Below, piece by piece: positions 17,163 through 26,585 of a DNA stretch of 64,000 nucleotides. Source of the DNA: Mesorhizobium sp. B2-7-2. GTDB taxonomy: Bacteria > Pseudomonadota > Alphaproteobacteria > Rhizobiales > Rhizobiaceae. A model generated the notes under the pieces. That model saw only the letters and a list, made by a program, of their open reading frames with translations, did no database searches and was not told the DNA's origin. Numbering within the stretch: the stretch's first letter is position 1; each line of letters opens with the position of its first letter. The stretch lies in assembly GCF_006440775.1 (NCBI RefSeq), contig NZ_VFTZ01000010.1:166430-230429 (forward strand), in the 5' to 3' direction. The position numbers were made by a program, and so were the translations under genes.

Positions 17163-19985
17163 CTACTGCCCCAGACGTTCGAGCAGCACGGGCACATGCA
17201 CCTGATCGGACTTGTAGTTGCCGGTCAGCATATACATCATGATGTTGACGCCGGCGCGCAGCGCGTAGATGCGCTGCATCGGATCCGGCGGCACGGTCGG
17301 CAGCATCGGATCGCCGTTCTCGTCGATGGCCCAGGCGCCGGCGAAATCATTGGCGGTGATCATGATCGGCGAGACGCCGTCGCCGGTGCGCACCGGGCGG
17401 TTCTCGGTGTTGCTGGCGTCGAGCGAGGCCTCGACCCAGAGCGGGCTGCCGTTGAAGCGGCCGGGGAATTCCGGAAGGATGAAGAAGGATTTGGTCAGCA
17501 CGTGGTCCGACGGCACCGGCTCCAGCGGCGGCACGTTGAGATTACCCAGGATGTCGCGCAGCCGCTCGGTCGCCGGGCTTGCCGAGCCGGCGCCGATGCC
17601 GTTCGAAAACTGGTCGCGCGTATCGAACAGAACCGTGCCGCCCTGCTGCATATAGGCGTCGATGCGGGCGATCGCCGCCTGGCTGGGCATAGGTGCCGTC
17701 GCATCGATCGGCCAATAGATCAGCGGGAAGAAGGACAGCTCGTCCTTGGCGATGTCGACGCCGGCCGGCGGGCCGGGCTCAAGCGCGGTCTTCTCGATCA
17801 GGAAACGGGTGAGGCCCTCGAGGCCGGCGCGGCTGATCGAATCGACGCCGGGCTCGCCGGTGATCACATAGGCGATGCGGGTTTTCGAAATATCCTCGAT
17901 CGCCTGGGTGTCGCCGGGCTTGGAATCGTCGGCGCGGGCAAGATCGGCATGGCCGAAGAGGCCGCCCAGCACGACTAGGACCGCCGCGGCGGTCGCCGCC
18001 GTGCCTGCGCGGCGCGGCCGGCGCGTCAGCAGGCCGCCCATCCAGAACACGGCCAAGGTGTCGAGCACCATCAACAGGAGCGCGATGGCGACCAATGGCC
18101 CCTTGAGATTCTCCGATTCGTCGAAGGCGTAGGGGATAGCAGTCACCGGCAGCGAAACCTGCGGGCGCGCCAGCGGCGCGAATGTGCTCGAAGCATCGAG
18201 AAGATTATGAGCGAACACGCCGGTCTCCGAGCCGTAAAGGCCCGGCGGGTTTTCCAGCGTCACCGGCAGCGGACCGGCGCCGGGCACCAGCGGCCGCGCA
18301 TCCGGCGAGGGCGGCGTCAGCGTGCCGTCGGCGCCGATCATGCGATAGGGGGCGAGCGACGCGGCGGTGGCCTCGGCATTGGCGATCGCGGCGCCTTGGT
18401 TGCGCGACAATTGCACGACACGCCGCAGCATCTCGACGAAGCTGCCGGAGATCGGCAGGTTCGACCAGGTCGCCTCGGGCGTGACATGGAAGAGCACCAG
18501 CGTGCCCTTGTCCTTCTTCATGCCCGTCACCAATGGCGTGCCGTCGGCAAGCGTGGCCCAAGTACGCTCGACGATGTCGGGCGTCGGCTCGGCCAGAACC
18601 TGCCGGCTGACCGTCACCTCGGAGGGCGGGGAAAGATCGGCGAAAGGACCGTTCTTCGGGAATTCGGTCACCGCCTGCGGCGTCGTCCACGACAGCGCGC
18701 CGCCCAGCGCGCGCTCGCCGCTGCGCAGCCTGACCGGCAAAAGGTCGTCGTCATTGCCGGCCGCGGCAAGGCGGGGACCGGCAAAGCGGACCAGCGTGCC
18801 GCCCTTGTCGACCCAGTCGACCAGCCGCTGCTTGACCTGCGCCGGGATGGTGCCGACGTCGGCCATGATGATCATCGCCGGCTTCTGGTCGAGAAGCTGC
18901 GGAATGGCGTCGGCGAGATCGGCGCTCGACGGCTCGACAAGGTCGGCGAAGGGCTGCAGGGCGCGGCGGATGTAATAGAGCGGCGACAGAAGCGGCTGCG
19001 CCTGGTCGGCCTCGGCCTGCGACAGAAGGCCGACGCGGCGGCGTTTCGAGCTCTCGTCCAGCACGCGCACGGCGCCGGCCTGATGCTCGCCGTCCAGCGC
19101 GATCGAAGCGAAATCATTGCGCAGCTCGAAGGGGACCGCCATTGTTCCCGTGGCGGCGGCTTCGCCCGGCGCGAAGGTCAGCGTCGCATCGGCGATGCGG
19201 CGGCCCTTGTCGTCGAAGGCGCCAGCGGTGACCTGCGCCGGCGCCGGATTGCCCGGCGCGCGAATGGCGCTCAAAGCGAAACCATCGACCTGGTTGTCGG
19301 CGCCGATCAGGCCGGTCACAGAAGGCCGGTCGGACGTAGCCCAGACCAGCCGTGTCGCATTCTTTTCGAGCAGCGTCCTGAAAGCGGCCTCGTCGCCTTT
19401 GGCGGCAAGCCCATCGGCGAGCACGGCAACGCTGGCGCCCGGCAGTCGCTCCAACGCGGCGGCGACGCGGGCGTAGACGGCGGGCCTGTCGGTAGGAATC
19501 GGCCGCGGCTTGGCGGCGCGCAGGTGATCGAGCGCGGCCGAAGCGTCGAAAGGGCCGATCTCGGCATTGGGCTTCTCGGCGGTGAAGGCGATGACGACCG
19601 GCACGCCGTTCGAGCCGGCATCGGCGATCAGCCGCTCGGCGGTGGCGACGCGCTTGTTCCAGTCGGCGGCGCTCGCCCAGCCATTGTCGACGACAAGCGC
19701 CAGGGCGGCGCCCTCCGCCGGCAGTTTTTCGCGCGGGTTGAAGACCGGCTCGGCCAGCGCCATCACGATGAGCGCCGCCATCAGCAAGCGAAGCAGCGTC
19801 AGCCACCACGGGCTTTGCTGCGGGGTTTCTTCGCGCCTCAGGACCCGGGCGAGGATTCTCAGCGGCGGGAAAACCTCCGTCTGCGGCCGGGGCGGGGTGA
19901 GGCGCAGCAGCCACCAGATCACCGGCAGGGCCAGAAGGCCCCACAGCACCATGGGCGCCCCGAAAGAAAGCGGCAGCCAGCTCAT
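17163..19985 (-). CDS. BatA-domain membrane protein with C-terminal DUF4159
   Basis: 940 residues. N-terminus carries the aerotolerance-regulator (BatA) domain: two helices with PMVLWGLLALPVIWWLLRL and PWWLTLLRLLMAALIVMALAEP. A VWA-like region follows (LALVVDNGWASA, degenerate MIDAS). After another membrane helix near 640-700 comes DUF4159 (RIAYVITGEPGVDSISRAGL ... GGTVLFDTRDQF) to the end. ATG overlaps the stop of the DUF58 gene by four bases. BatA-like proteins work with MoxR ATPases and DUF58 proteins in envelope-related chaperone or metal-insertion roles; the exact client here is unknown. Confidence 0.87.
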   Translation of the reverse strand: MSWLPLSFGAPMVLWGLLALPVIWWLLRLTPPRPQTEVFPPLRILARVLRREETPQQSPWWLTLLRLLMAALIVMALAEPVFNPREKLPAEGAALALVVDNGWASAADWNKRVATAERLIADAGSNGVPVVIAFTAEKPNAEIGPFDASAALDHLRAAKPRPIPTDRPAVYARVAAALERLPGASVAVLADGLAAKGDEAAFRTLLEKNATRLVWATSDRPSVTGLIGADNQVDGFALSAIRAPGNPAPAQVTAGAFDDKGRRIADATLTFAPGEAAATGTMAVPFELRNDFASIALDGEHQAGAVRVLDESSKRRRVGLLSQAEADQAQPLLSPLYYIRRALQPFADLVEPSSADLADAIPQLLDQKPAMIIMADVGTIPAQVKQRLVDWVDKGGTLVRFAGPRLAAAGNDDDLLPVRLRSGERALGGALSWTTPQAVTEFPKNGPFADLSPPSEVTVSRQVLAEPTPDIVERTWATLADGTPLVTGMKKDKGTLVLFHVTPEATWSNLPISGSFVEMLRRVVQLSRNQGAAIANAEATAASLAPYRMIGADGTLTPPSPDARPLVPGAGPLPVTLENPPGLYGSETGVFAHNLLDASSTFAPLARPQVSLPVTAIPYAFDESENLKGPLVAIALLLMVLDTLAVFWMGGLLTRRPRRAGTAATAAAVLVVLGGLFGHADLARADDSKPGDTQAIEDISKTRIAYVITGEPGVDSISRAGLEGLTRFLIEKTALEPGPPAGVDIAKDELSFFPLIYWPIDATAPMPSQAAIARIDAYMQQGGTVLFDTRDQFSNGIGAGSASPATERLRDILGNLNVPPLEPVPSDHVLTKSFFILPEFPGRFNGSPLWVEASLDASNTENRPVRTGDGVSPIMITANDFAGAWAIDENGDPMLPTVPPDPMQRIYALRAGVNIMMYMLTGNYKSDQVHVPVLLERLGQ

Positions 19986-20896
19986 GCGACCGCCCTTCCG
20001 AAATTGGTGCCGTCAGCGGTCATCGCCAGGTGGATGCGTACCAGCGCCTCGGAGGCGAGGCGGTCGGTGTGGTTGACGGTGTAGCTCCAGCCGAGACGCT
20101 TGCACCAGGCGGCCAGTTCCTCGCGGCGGGCCCGGTAAAGCAGGCGGTATTCTTCGGCCAGCATCTCGGCGCGGCCGGCGGTCAGCTTGTCGCCGGTCTC
20201 GGGGTCGGTGAACTCGGTGCGGCCGGCATAGGGGAAGGTTTCTTCGGCCGGGTCGGCCACCTCGATCAGATGCGCGCGCACGCCGTGGCGGGCGAGCATG
20301 TCGAGCCATGCCATGGTTTCCTCGACCGGATCGAGGAAATCGCTGACCAGCACGATGTCGCAGAAGCGGCGGATGGCCGACAGATCGGGCTTGGCCGGAA
20401 GCGCGGCGGCATGGCTGAGCTGGGCGGCGATGCGCTCGGCGCCGTTGCGGGCGGTGAACGGGTCCGTCAGGCCCGGCCAGGCGATGCGCTCGCCGCTGCG
20501 CGACAAGAGCTCGGCCAGGGCGAGCGCCAGCACCAGCGCGCGCGATTGCTTGGAAACGCTTGCCGCGGCGGATTTGTAGAGCATGGAAGGCGAGGGGTCG
20601 GCCCAGAGCCAGACGGTGTGCGCGGCTTCCCATTCGCGGTCGCGCACATAGGTGTGGTCGTCCCTGGCAGAGCGACGCCAGTCGATGCGCGAGGAATCGC
20701 CTTCCACATAGGGCCGGAACTGCCAGAAATTCTCGCCGATGCCGCGCTTGCGGCGGCCATGCCAGCCGGCGATCACCGTGTTGACGATACGGCGCGCCTC
20801 GACCAGCAGGTCCGGCACCAATGAAGCCCGCAACCGGCCGCGGGCGAGCGCGTCGCGCGTCGCAACCGGTGCCTGGACCTCGCCTATTCGACCCAT
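19982..20896 (-). CDS. DUF58 domain-containing protein
   Basis: 304 residues. Contains the DUF58 signature (GENFWQFRPYVEGDSSRIDWRRSAR ... YVRDREWEAAHTVWLWADPSPSM) and a VWA-like C-terminal part with DxSxS-like ADPSPSM. DUF58 proteins are always found beside MoxR ATPases and are thought to receive their action. The ATG shares one base with the moxR stop (TGATG), giving coupled translation. No membrane segment is seen, unlike many larger DUF58 members, so it is the short soluble type. Confidence 0.92.
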   Translation of the reverse strand: MGRIGEVQAPVATRDALARGRLRASLVPDLLVEARRIVNTVIAGWHGRRKRGIGENFWQFRPYVEGDSSRIDWRRSARDDHTYVRDREWEAAHTVWLWADPSPSMLYKSAAASVSKQSRALVLALALAELLSRSGERIAWPGLTDPFTARNGAERIAAQLSHAAALPAKPDLSAIRRFCDIVLVSDFLDPVEETMAWLDMLARHGVRAHLIEVADPAEETFPYAGRTEFTDPETGDKLTAGRAEMLAEEYRLLYRARREELAAWCKRLGWSYTVNHTDRLASEALVRIHLAMTADGTNFGRAVA

Positions 20897-21900
20897 CAGA
20901 CGCCTTTTGCCAGCTTCGCCACCACGTCGCGCACGGAAGTGCCTTCGGCGCGGGCGGCGAAAGTCAGCGCCATGCGATGCTGCAGCACCGGTTCGGCCAA
21001 GGCGCGAACGTCGTCGACCGAAGGCGCCAACCTGCCATCATATAGGGCGCGTGCGCGGGCGCACAGGGTCAGCGCCTGGCTGGCGCGGGGGCCGGGCCCC
21101 CAGGCGACATGCTTGTCGGTCTCGGCATTGCCCTGGCCGGGCCGGGCCGAGCGCACCAGCTTGAGGATCGCCTCGACGACGCTTTCCGGCACCGGCATGC
21201 GGCGGATCAGCGTCTGGATTTCCCTCAGCCGTGCCGACTGCAGCACATTGTCGGCCTTGGCTTCGTCGACGCCGGTAGTTTCCAGCAGGATGCGGCGTTC
21301 CGCCTCGATCTCGGGATAAAGGATGTCGACCTGCATCAGGAAGCGGTCGAGCTGAGCCTCGGGGAGCGGATAGGTACCTTCCTGTTCCAGCGGGTTCTGC
21401 GTCGCCAGCACGTGGAAGGGCGCGGGCAGGTCGTGGCGGGCGCCGGCGATGGTGACGTGATATTCCTGCATCGCCTGCAGCAGCGCCGATTGCGTGCGCG
21501 GCGAAGCGCGGTTGATCTCGTCGGCCATCAGCAATTGCGTGAAGATCGGCCCGGAAATGAAGCGGAAGGAGCGCTTGCCGAACTCGTCCTGCTCCATCAC
21601 CTCGGAACCGAGGATGTCCGACGGCATCAGGTCGGGCGTGAACTGGACGCGGCGCGAATCGAGGCCGAGCACGATGCCCAGTGTCTCGACCAGCTTGGTC
21701 TTGGCGAGGCCCGGCACGCCGACCAGCAGCGCATGACCGCCGGCCAGCAGCGCCACCAGCGTGCGCTCGACGACCGCCTCCTGGCCGAAGATCACCCTGC
21801 CGACCGCGTCGCGGATCCTGGAGATATCGGCCAGCGCCTTTTCGGCTTCCTCGATCATCGCTTTTTCGCTGATCGGGCTTTCCTTGATCATCACGCTCAT
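20896..21900 (-). CDS. MoxR-family AAA+ ATPase
   Basis: 334 residues. Walker A is GVPGLAKTK (61-69), Walker B region LLMADEINRASPRTQSALLQAMQE, sensor 1 LATQNPLEQEGTYPLPEAQLDRF, sensor 2/arginine region in the C-terminal lid. These are hallmarks of the MoxR subgroup, chaperone-like ATPases that assemble or activate enzyme complexes. First gene of a four-gene operon reaching 15072. Upstream (21901-22054) is a shared divergent promoter region with the DUF1285 gene. Confidence 0.94.
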   Translation of the reverse strand: MSVMIKESPISEKAMIEEAEKALADISRIRDAVGRVIFGQEAVVERTLVALLAGGHALLVGVPGLAKTKLVETLGIVLGLDSRRVQFTPDLMPSDILGSEVMEQDEFGKRSFRFISGPIFTQLLMADEINRASPRTQSALLQAMQEYHVTIAGARHDLPAPFHVLATQNPLEQEGTYPLPEAQLDRFLMQVDILYPEIEAERRILLETTGVDEAKADNVLQSARLREIQTLIRRMPVPESVVEAILKLVRSARPGQGNAETDKHVAWGPGPRASQALTLCARARALYDGRLAPSVDDVRALAEPVLQHRMALTFAARAEGTSVRDVVAKLAKGV

Positions 21901-22054
21901 GCCGTTCGATCCTTGTGGTTGGAAATGCCGGCCTGCACTCTCGATGCCGCAGAATGCCGCGATTCGGCCTCACCTGGCGCCTGTAATTGAACTTAAATCA
22001 CAGACTCGGGCGGACAAGGCTGACAATCGGGACAACAGTGACTATTTCGTGACC

Positions 22055-22729
22055 ATGGCCGAACGCAGCGAACATCGTGAACAAACGCCGGACGAACAGA
22101 GCGCTGGCGAGCACAGCTTGAGCAAACAGAGCCTGATCGGCGCCACAGAGGCGCGCGGCCTGGAGGCGCTGATCTCCCGCGCGGCCCGGGCCGGCAAGGG
22201 GCCGGCGCCGGTCGAGCGCTGGAATCCGGAGTTCTGCGGCGACCTCGACATGGAGATCAAGGCCGACGGGACCTGGTTCTATCTCGGCACGCCGATCGGC
22301 CGCATGCCGTTGGTGCAGCTCTTTTCCAGCGTGTTGCGCAAGGATGCCGACGGCAAGACCTATCTGGTGACGCCGGTCGAGCGGGTCGGGATCCGCGTCG
22401 TCGACGCGCCCTTCATCGCCGTCGAAATGAACGTGTCCGGGAGCGGGAAAGATCAGGTCGTCACCTTCCGCACCAATGTCGGCGATGTCGTCGCCGCCGG
22501 CCCCGGCCATGCGCTGCGCTTCGTCGACGAGGACGAAACCGGCGGACTGAAACCCTATGTGCTGGTGCGCGGACGACTGGAAGCGCTGGTGGCGCGTCCG
22601 GTGATGTATGAACTGGTCGAACATGGCGAGGAGATCGACATCGGCGGCAAGGCGATGTTCGCCATCCGCTCGGGCGGCGAGGTCTATCCGATCATGCCGG
22701 TCGAGAATCTGAAGCGGCTGAGCGCGTGA
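22055..22729 (+). CDS. DUF1285 domain-containing protein
   Basis: 224 residues. The core from WNPEFCGDLDMEIKADGTWFYLGTPIGR through VERVGIRVVDAPFIAVEM matches DUF1285, a small family of two-domain beta-rich proteins of unknown biochemical role that are conserved in alphaproteobacteria beside MoxR and CCA-transferase genes. The ATG at 22055 was chosen; the upstream open frame overlaps the divergent promoter. Its stop overlaps the next start (TGATG), so it is the first gene of a coupled three-gene operon. Confidence 0.88.
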   Translation: MAERSEHREQTPDEQSAGEHSLSKQSLIGATEARGLEALISRAARAGKGPAPVERWNPEFCGDLDMEIKADGTWFYLGTPIGRMPLVQLFSSVLRKDADGKTYLVTPVERVGIRVVDAPFIAVEMNVSGSGKDQVVTFRTNVGDVVAAGPGHALRFVDEDETGGLKPYVLVRGRLEALVARPVMYELVEHGEEIDIGGKAMFAIRSGGEVYPIMPVENLKRLSA

Positions 22730-23361
22730 TGGACCAGGTGACGCCGGCGGCGTTTTCGGTCGCGGATTTTCGGACGCGCGTCGCGGCGCAAGCAGCGATC
22801 GTCCCCGGCGATGAATTCGGCGACCATCGCTTCAATCCCGGCCATCCCAGGCTCAAACACGTCAAGCCGCTGCGCGACGCGGCGGTGCTGATTCCCGTGG
22901 TCGACCGCGCCGAGGGCGCCATGGTGCTGCTCACCAAGCGCGCCGAGAGGCTGCGCAGCCATTCGGGCCAGGTGGCCTTTCCAGGCGGCACCATCGATGC
23001 GACCGATGCAAGCCCCGAGGCAACCGCTTTGCGCGAGACCTTCGAGGAGATCGGCCTCGAACGGGATTTCGTCGAGATCATCGGCCGCATGCCCGACTAC
23101 GTCGCCGGCAGCGGCTACCGCATCGTGCCGGTGCTTGCCATCGTGGGCCAGGGTTTTTCGCTGACGCTCAATGCCGATGAGGTCGACGCGGCTTTCGAGG
23201 TGCCCCTGAGTTTCCTGATGGATCCGGCCAACCACGCGCGCGACAGCCGCATGTGGAACGAGCTCGAATGGTTCTTCTACGAGATGCCCTATGGCGGCCA
23301 GCGTATCTGGGGCGTCACCGCCGGCATAATCCGCACGCTCTATGAAAGGCTTTATGGTTGA
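22729..23361 (+). CDS. Nudix hydrolase, CoA pyrophosphatase-like
   Basis: 210 residues. Nudix box GGTIDATDASPEATALRETFEEIG (G-x5-E-x7-RE-x2-EE-x-G, with the CoA-type LLTKRAERLRSHSGQVAFPGG motif immediately before it, UPF0035 signature). Predicted to cleave coenzyme A derivatives to 3',5'-ADP and phosphopantetheine. Starts at ATG 22729 sharing one base with the upstream stop (GTG 22726 possible). Ends overlapping the TTG start of the CCA-adding enzyme. Confidence 0.92.
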   Translation: MDQVTPAAFSVADFRTRVAAQAAIVPGDEFGDHRFNPGHPRLKHVKPLRDAAVLIPVVDRAEGAMVLLTKRAERLRSHSGQVAFPGGTIDATDASPEATALRETFEEIGLERDFVEIIGRMPDYVAGSGYRIVPVLAIVGQGFSLTLNADEVDAAFEVPLSFLMDPANHARDSRMWNELEWFFYEMPYGGQRIWGVTAGIIRTLYERLYG

Positions 23362-24626
23362 CCGCTGAGGCGTCACTCTCGGGCAGGGCCGATTGGCTGG
23401 CCGACAGGCATCTGCAGAGGCTTCTTGCCGCGCTCAAGCAGGGCGGCGAGGAAGCGCGTGTCGCCGGCGGCGCGGTGCGCAATTCGCTGATCGGCCAGCC
23501 GGTCGCCGACATCGACATCGCCGCGACCACCGTGCCCGAGGAAACGATCCGGCGCGCCGAGGCGGCCGGTTTCAAGACGGTGCCGACAGGCATCGAGCAT
23601 GGCACGATCACGGTGATCGCCGGCGGCAAGCCTTATGAGGTGACGACGCTCAGGGCCGATATCGAGACCGACGGCCGGCGGGCAAAGGTGATCTTCGGGC
23701 GCGACTGGAAAGCGGACGCCGAACGGCGCGATTTCACCATCAACGCGCTCTACGCCGAAGCCGACGGCACGGTCGTCGATCTCGTCGGCGGTGTCGCCGA
23801 TATAGAGGCGCGGCGGCTGCGTTTCATCGGCGACGCGGAGGCGCGCATCCGCGAGGATTATCTGCGCATCCTGCGCTTTTTCCGTTTCTTTGCCTGGTAT
23901 GGCGACGGACGGCCTGACGCTGAAGGGCTGAAGGCCTGTGCCAGGCTGAAGGACGGGCTTGCCCGGCTTTCGGCCGAACGCGTCTGGTCCGAGCTGAAGA
24001 AGCTGTTGTCGGCCCCCGATCCCTCGCGCGCGCTCTTGTGGATGCGCCAGGCAGGCGTGCTCACCGCCGTGCTGCCGGAAAGCGAGAAATGGGGCATCGA
24101 CGCGATCCATGGCCTGGTCAGGGCTGGAAAGGATCTTGGCTGGGCCGCCGATCCTGTGCTGAGGTTGGAAGCGATCGTCCCGCCCGATGCCGTGCGCATG
24201 AAGACGCTTGGCGAGTGGCTGCGATTGTCGAACGACGAGGCCGGCCGCCTGCGGCATTGGGCGCTGACTATTGCGCCGGATGCCAAGGCGACGGAGACCG
24301 AGCTGGCCAAGAAACTCTATTACGGCGATCGCAACGGCTATATCGACCGCATTCGGCTGGCGCTTGCCGCCGCGCGGACGCGCGCAGTCGAGGACAATCA
24401 GGCAATGATGGAAGCCGGCGGGTTTTCACGCCTGCTCAATTTCACGCTGAGATGGGAAAAGCCGGTGTTTCCGATCAAAGGCGCCGACCTGACCGTGCTT
24501 GGCGCGTCGCCGGGACCGAAGCTCGGCGCCACGCTGAAGAACCTCGAGAAGGAATGGGTCGAGTCGGGCTTCACCCTGGAACGCGGCGCGCTGCTGGAAC
24601 GCGCCGCGCAGGCTCTGGAGACCTAG
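23358..24626 (+). CDS. cca: CCA tRNA nucleotidyltransferase / poly(A) polymerase family
   Basis: 422 residues. Class II nucleotidyltransferase head with GGAVRNSLIGQPVADIDIAATT (catalytic D51, D53), then the ERRDFTINAL motif, the nucleotide-recognition segment LRFIGDAEARIREDYLRILRFFRF, and a long C-terminal helical tail. Adds or repairs the 3' CCA of tRNAs. The first codon is TTG, overlapping the Nudix stop (TTGA); no ATG or GTG is better placed, so translation is probably coupled. Part of the DUF1285-nudix-cca operon that is widely conserved in Hyphomicrobiales. Confidence 0.93.
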   Translation: MTAEASLSGRADWLADRHLQRLLAALKQGGEEARVAGGAVRNSLIGQPVADIDIAATTVPEETIRRAEAAGFKTVPTGIEHGTITVIAGGKPYEVTTLRADIETDGRRAKVIFGRDWKADAERRDFTINALYAEADGTVVDLVGGVADIEARRLRFIGDAEARIREDYLRILRFFRFFAWYGDGRPDAEGLKACARLKDGLARLSAERVWSELKKLLSAPDPSRALLWMRQAGVLTAVLPESEKWGIDAIHGLVRAGKDLGWAADPVLRLEAIVPPDAVRMKTLGEWLRLSNDEAGRLRHWALTIAPDAKATETELAKKLYYGDRNGYIDRIRLALAAARTRAVEDNQAMMEAGGFSRLLNFTLRWEKPVFPIKGADLTVLGASPGPKLGATLKNLEKEWVESGFTLERGALLERAAQALET

Positions 24627-24650
24627 GCGGGCCGGAACGGCCGGTGCCTG

Positions 24651-25634
24651 TCAATGTATGGCCACAGGAGCGAGAGCGCGGGAAAGGCTTGCCTCGCCCT
24701 TGCCGTAGACGGACGGGTCGTAGTTCACCAAGGTGTCGGTGCGGGCCGTGTTGAGCAGGTCGTTCGTGATCTGCACCGGCGTCGCCTTGGTGAACTTGCT
24801 GCCGATGATCGCAGCATATCCGGAGATGATCGGCGCGGCAAAAGACGTTCCGTAGAGCCCGGTCTTGTCGCCCTCGACGCCGACCACCAGGAAGTGGCTC
24901 TGCACAGCCTGGTTGGAGCCGGCATAGTCGGAATACCAGGCGAGCTGGGCCTTGTTGGCTGTGGTTCCGTTCGTCGACAGCGCGCCGACGAAGATCGCGG
25001 TCGGTTTGCCGATCAAAGCAAGGTCGAGATAATCCTGCTGGCCACCAGTGACCCCGCCGACAGCGACCGCGTCGTTGCCGGCCGCCTTCGAGACGATGGC
25101 CGAACCCTTGGTGGCGTAGGAGATGATCGAGGACTCCTCTGGAGCCCACCAGATCTGGTTCGCGCTGTAGCCCGCGGTTGTGTACATGCCGTAGCTCAGG
25201 TTCAGCACGTTACGGCCGCTCGCCAGCGAAACGGCCGTGCCCGTCGAGAAATCCTTGGAGCGGATGGTCGCGGCGGGAGCAATCATGCTTGCCTCCTCGC
25301 GCGTCCATTCGCCGTGTCGCTGGGTCTGCACGCCGATCCCGAAATTGCCGGAAAAGCGCGAGGTGCTGCTGAAGTCGTCGACCATCGTGATGGTGACGCC
25401 CGCGCCCTTGTAGCCGGCGGCCCATGCGGCGCCGACGTCGCGGCTCATCCAGTTCTGTACCGTTTGGGTCGTCGCCCTTACGGCCGGTATCCTTGCGCTC
25501 ACGCAGATGGAGCCGCCGCCATGGCAGAGCGCCGCCGTCTCGTCCGCGCCGAGGCCCTCCTGCGCCGAGGCAACGGGCGCCGAAAGGATGGCGATGGCGG
25601 CAACGAGGCCGAATTTCAGGTGACCAGCAGACAT
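24651..25634 (-). CDS. Secreted subtilisin-like serine peptidase (S8)
   Basis: 327 residues with a signal peptide (KFGLVAAIAILSAPVASAQ). A catalytic set is in place: Asp in TITMVDDF (D86 or D87), His in QRHGEW (H107), oxyanion Asn in SKAAGND (N187) and Ser in YGTSFAAPIISG (S264). The usual HGTHVAG around His is replaced by RHGEWTREEASMIAPAA, so it is a divergent subtilase. The end YGKGEASLSRAL resembles the terminal YGxGxLDxxxA element of subtilases. Start ATG 25634 sits directly before the signal peptide with GGAGTTGG upstream. It lies 86 bases downstream of the 25721-26323 gene on the same strand, so they are probably one transcript. Confidence 0.83.
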   Translation of the reverse strand: MSAGHLKFGLVAAIAILSAPVASAQEGLGADETAALCHGGGSICVSARIPAVRATTQTVQNWMSRDVGAAWAAGYKGAGVTITMVDDFSSTSRFSGNFGIGVQTQRHGEWTREEASMIAPAATIRSKDFSTGTAVSLASGRNVLNLSYGMYTTAGYSANQIWWAPEESSIISYATKGSAIVSKAAGNDAVAVGGVTGGQQDYLDLALIGKPTAIFVGALSTNGTTANKAQLAWYSDYAGSNQAVQSHFLVVGVEGDKTGLYGTSFAAPIISGYAAIIGSKFTKATPVQITNDLLNTARTDTLVNYDPSVYGKGEASLSRALAPVAIH

Positions 25635-25720
25635 GTTCCAACTCCAGCCAAACAAGAACCAGGACGGGCGATCGCGCGTTTCGGGTCGAGATGGATTTTT
25701 CATTCGCGGCCTCCCGGCGA

Positions 25721-26323
25721 TCAGAAAGTGAGACGATAATTCAGCCACAGATGCATGCTCTCGGGCTTGGCGCTAACCAGGTATTTCAGGGTTTCCTGCG
25801 GCGCCATCTCACCGGCCGCGAGCCGGCAATTGACGCTGTAGGAGCCCAGATCCCCGTAGTCGGCCAAGCAAGATTTCTCGGTGAGGTTTCCGCCGATGAC
25901 CGACGTTACGGACAGGGACAGGGTGCTGTTCGGATTCGGATGCGCCTGGGTGAGGAAACCGAGCTTCAGGCTGGGCCCGATACTGTATTTGTTGCCTTGT
26001 TCGCCGGTCCCGAACCCCCAAAGGATGCCGGTGTTTTCGGTAACCTGGGTGAGCAGGTCGACATGCATGTCCACCCAGTTCGTGTGGTACCATTGGTTGA
26101 ACGAGACCCAGCTTCCATTTTGCAGCTCATAACCGCCGGCGCCGAGCCCTCTGGCACGGTCGCTCAGCGGCGACCCCTGATGCATGCCGATCAGCGAGGT
26201 GGTCATCATTTCCTGGGCGGTCGCGGGGGTCGCGCCGAGACATGCGCATAGCAGCAGCGCCGCCTCGCGTGATGTGCCCCTCTTGCCGGATCGTTCGCGC
26301 ATGCGCGAAACACCTCGCCCCAC
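25721..26323 (-). CDS. Secreted beta-rich, possibly outer-membrane, protein
   Basis: 200 residues; signal peptide REAALLLCACLGATPATAQ after a basic N-terminus (an internal ATG at 26302 may be the real start). The mature part alternates hydrophobic and polar residues (YSIGPSLKLGFLTQ, STLSLSVTSVIGG, MHLWLNYRLTF) and ends in an aromatic residue, features of small outer-membrane beta-barrels. One cysteine pair (KSCLADYG, VNCRL). No family recognised. Encoded just upstream of the S8 peptidase and probably co-expressed; it might be its substrate, inhibitor or anchor (inference). Confidence 0.65.
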   Translation of the reverse strand: MGRGVSRMRERSGKRGTSREAALLLCACLGATPATAQEMMTTSLIGMHQGSPLSDRARGLGAGGYELQNGSWVSFNQWYHTNWVDMHVDLLTQVTENTGILWGFGTGEQGNKYSIGPSLKLGFLTQAHPNPNSTLSLSVTSVIGGNLTEKSCLADYGDLGSYSVNCRLAAGEMAPQETLKYLVSAKPESMHLWLNYRLTF

Positions 26324-26585
26324 GGATCCGGTCAGCGCCTTGGGTGGCGGCGAGTTTCTCGGCCAGCCCCTGCAGCCGGATCATTTGTCCGACGGTGGCA
26401 CGAATTCCGTTACCGCAAACTTAAATGAGACGACTCGAATATAAGTATCTGTTTGAAATGCCAGGCCGGTCCGGACCTTCCGGATCGACTCAGGCAAATT
26501 GGTTCGCAACTCGCGATGGAACATGCTCAGGCCCTGAGCAATCCTGATTTCGCTGCCGGTCGACTGTTCGAAGGTGAGGAGTCCC

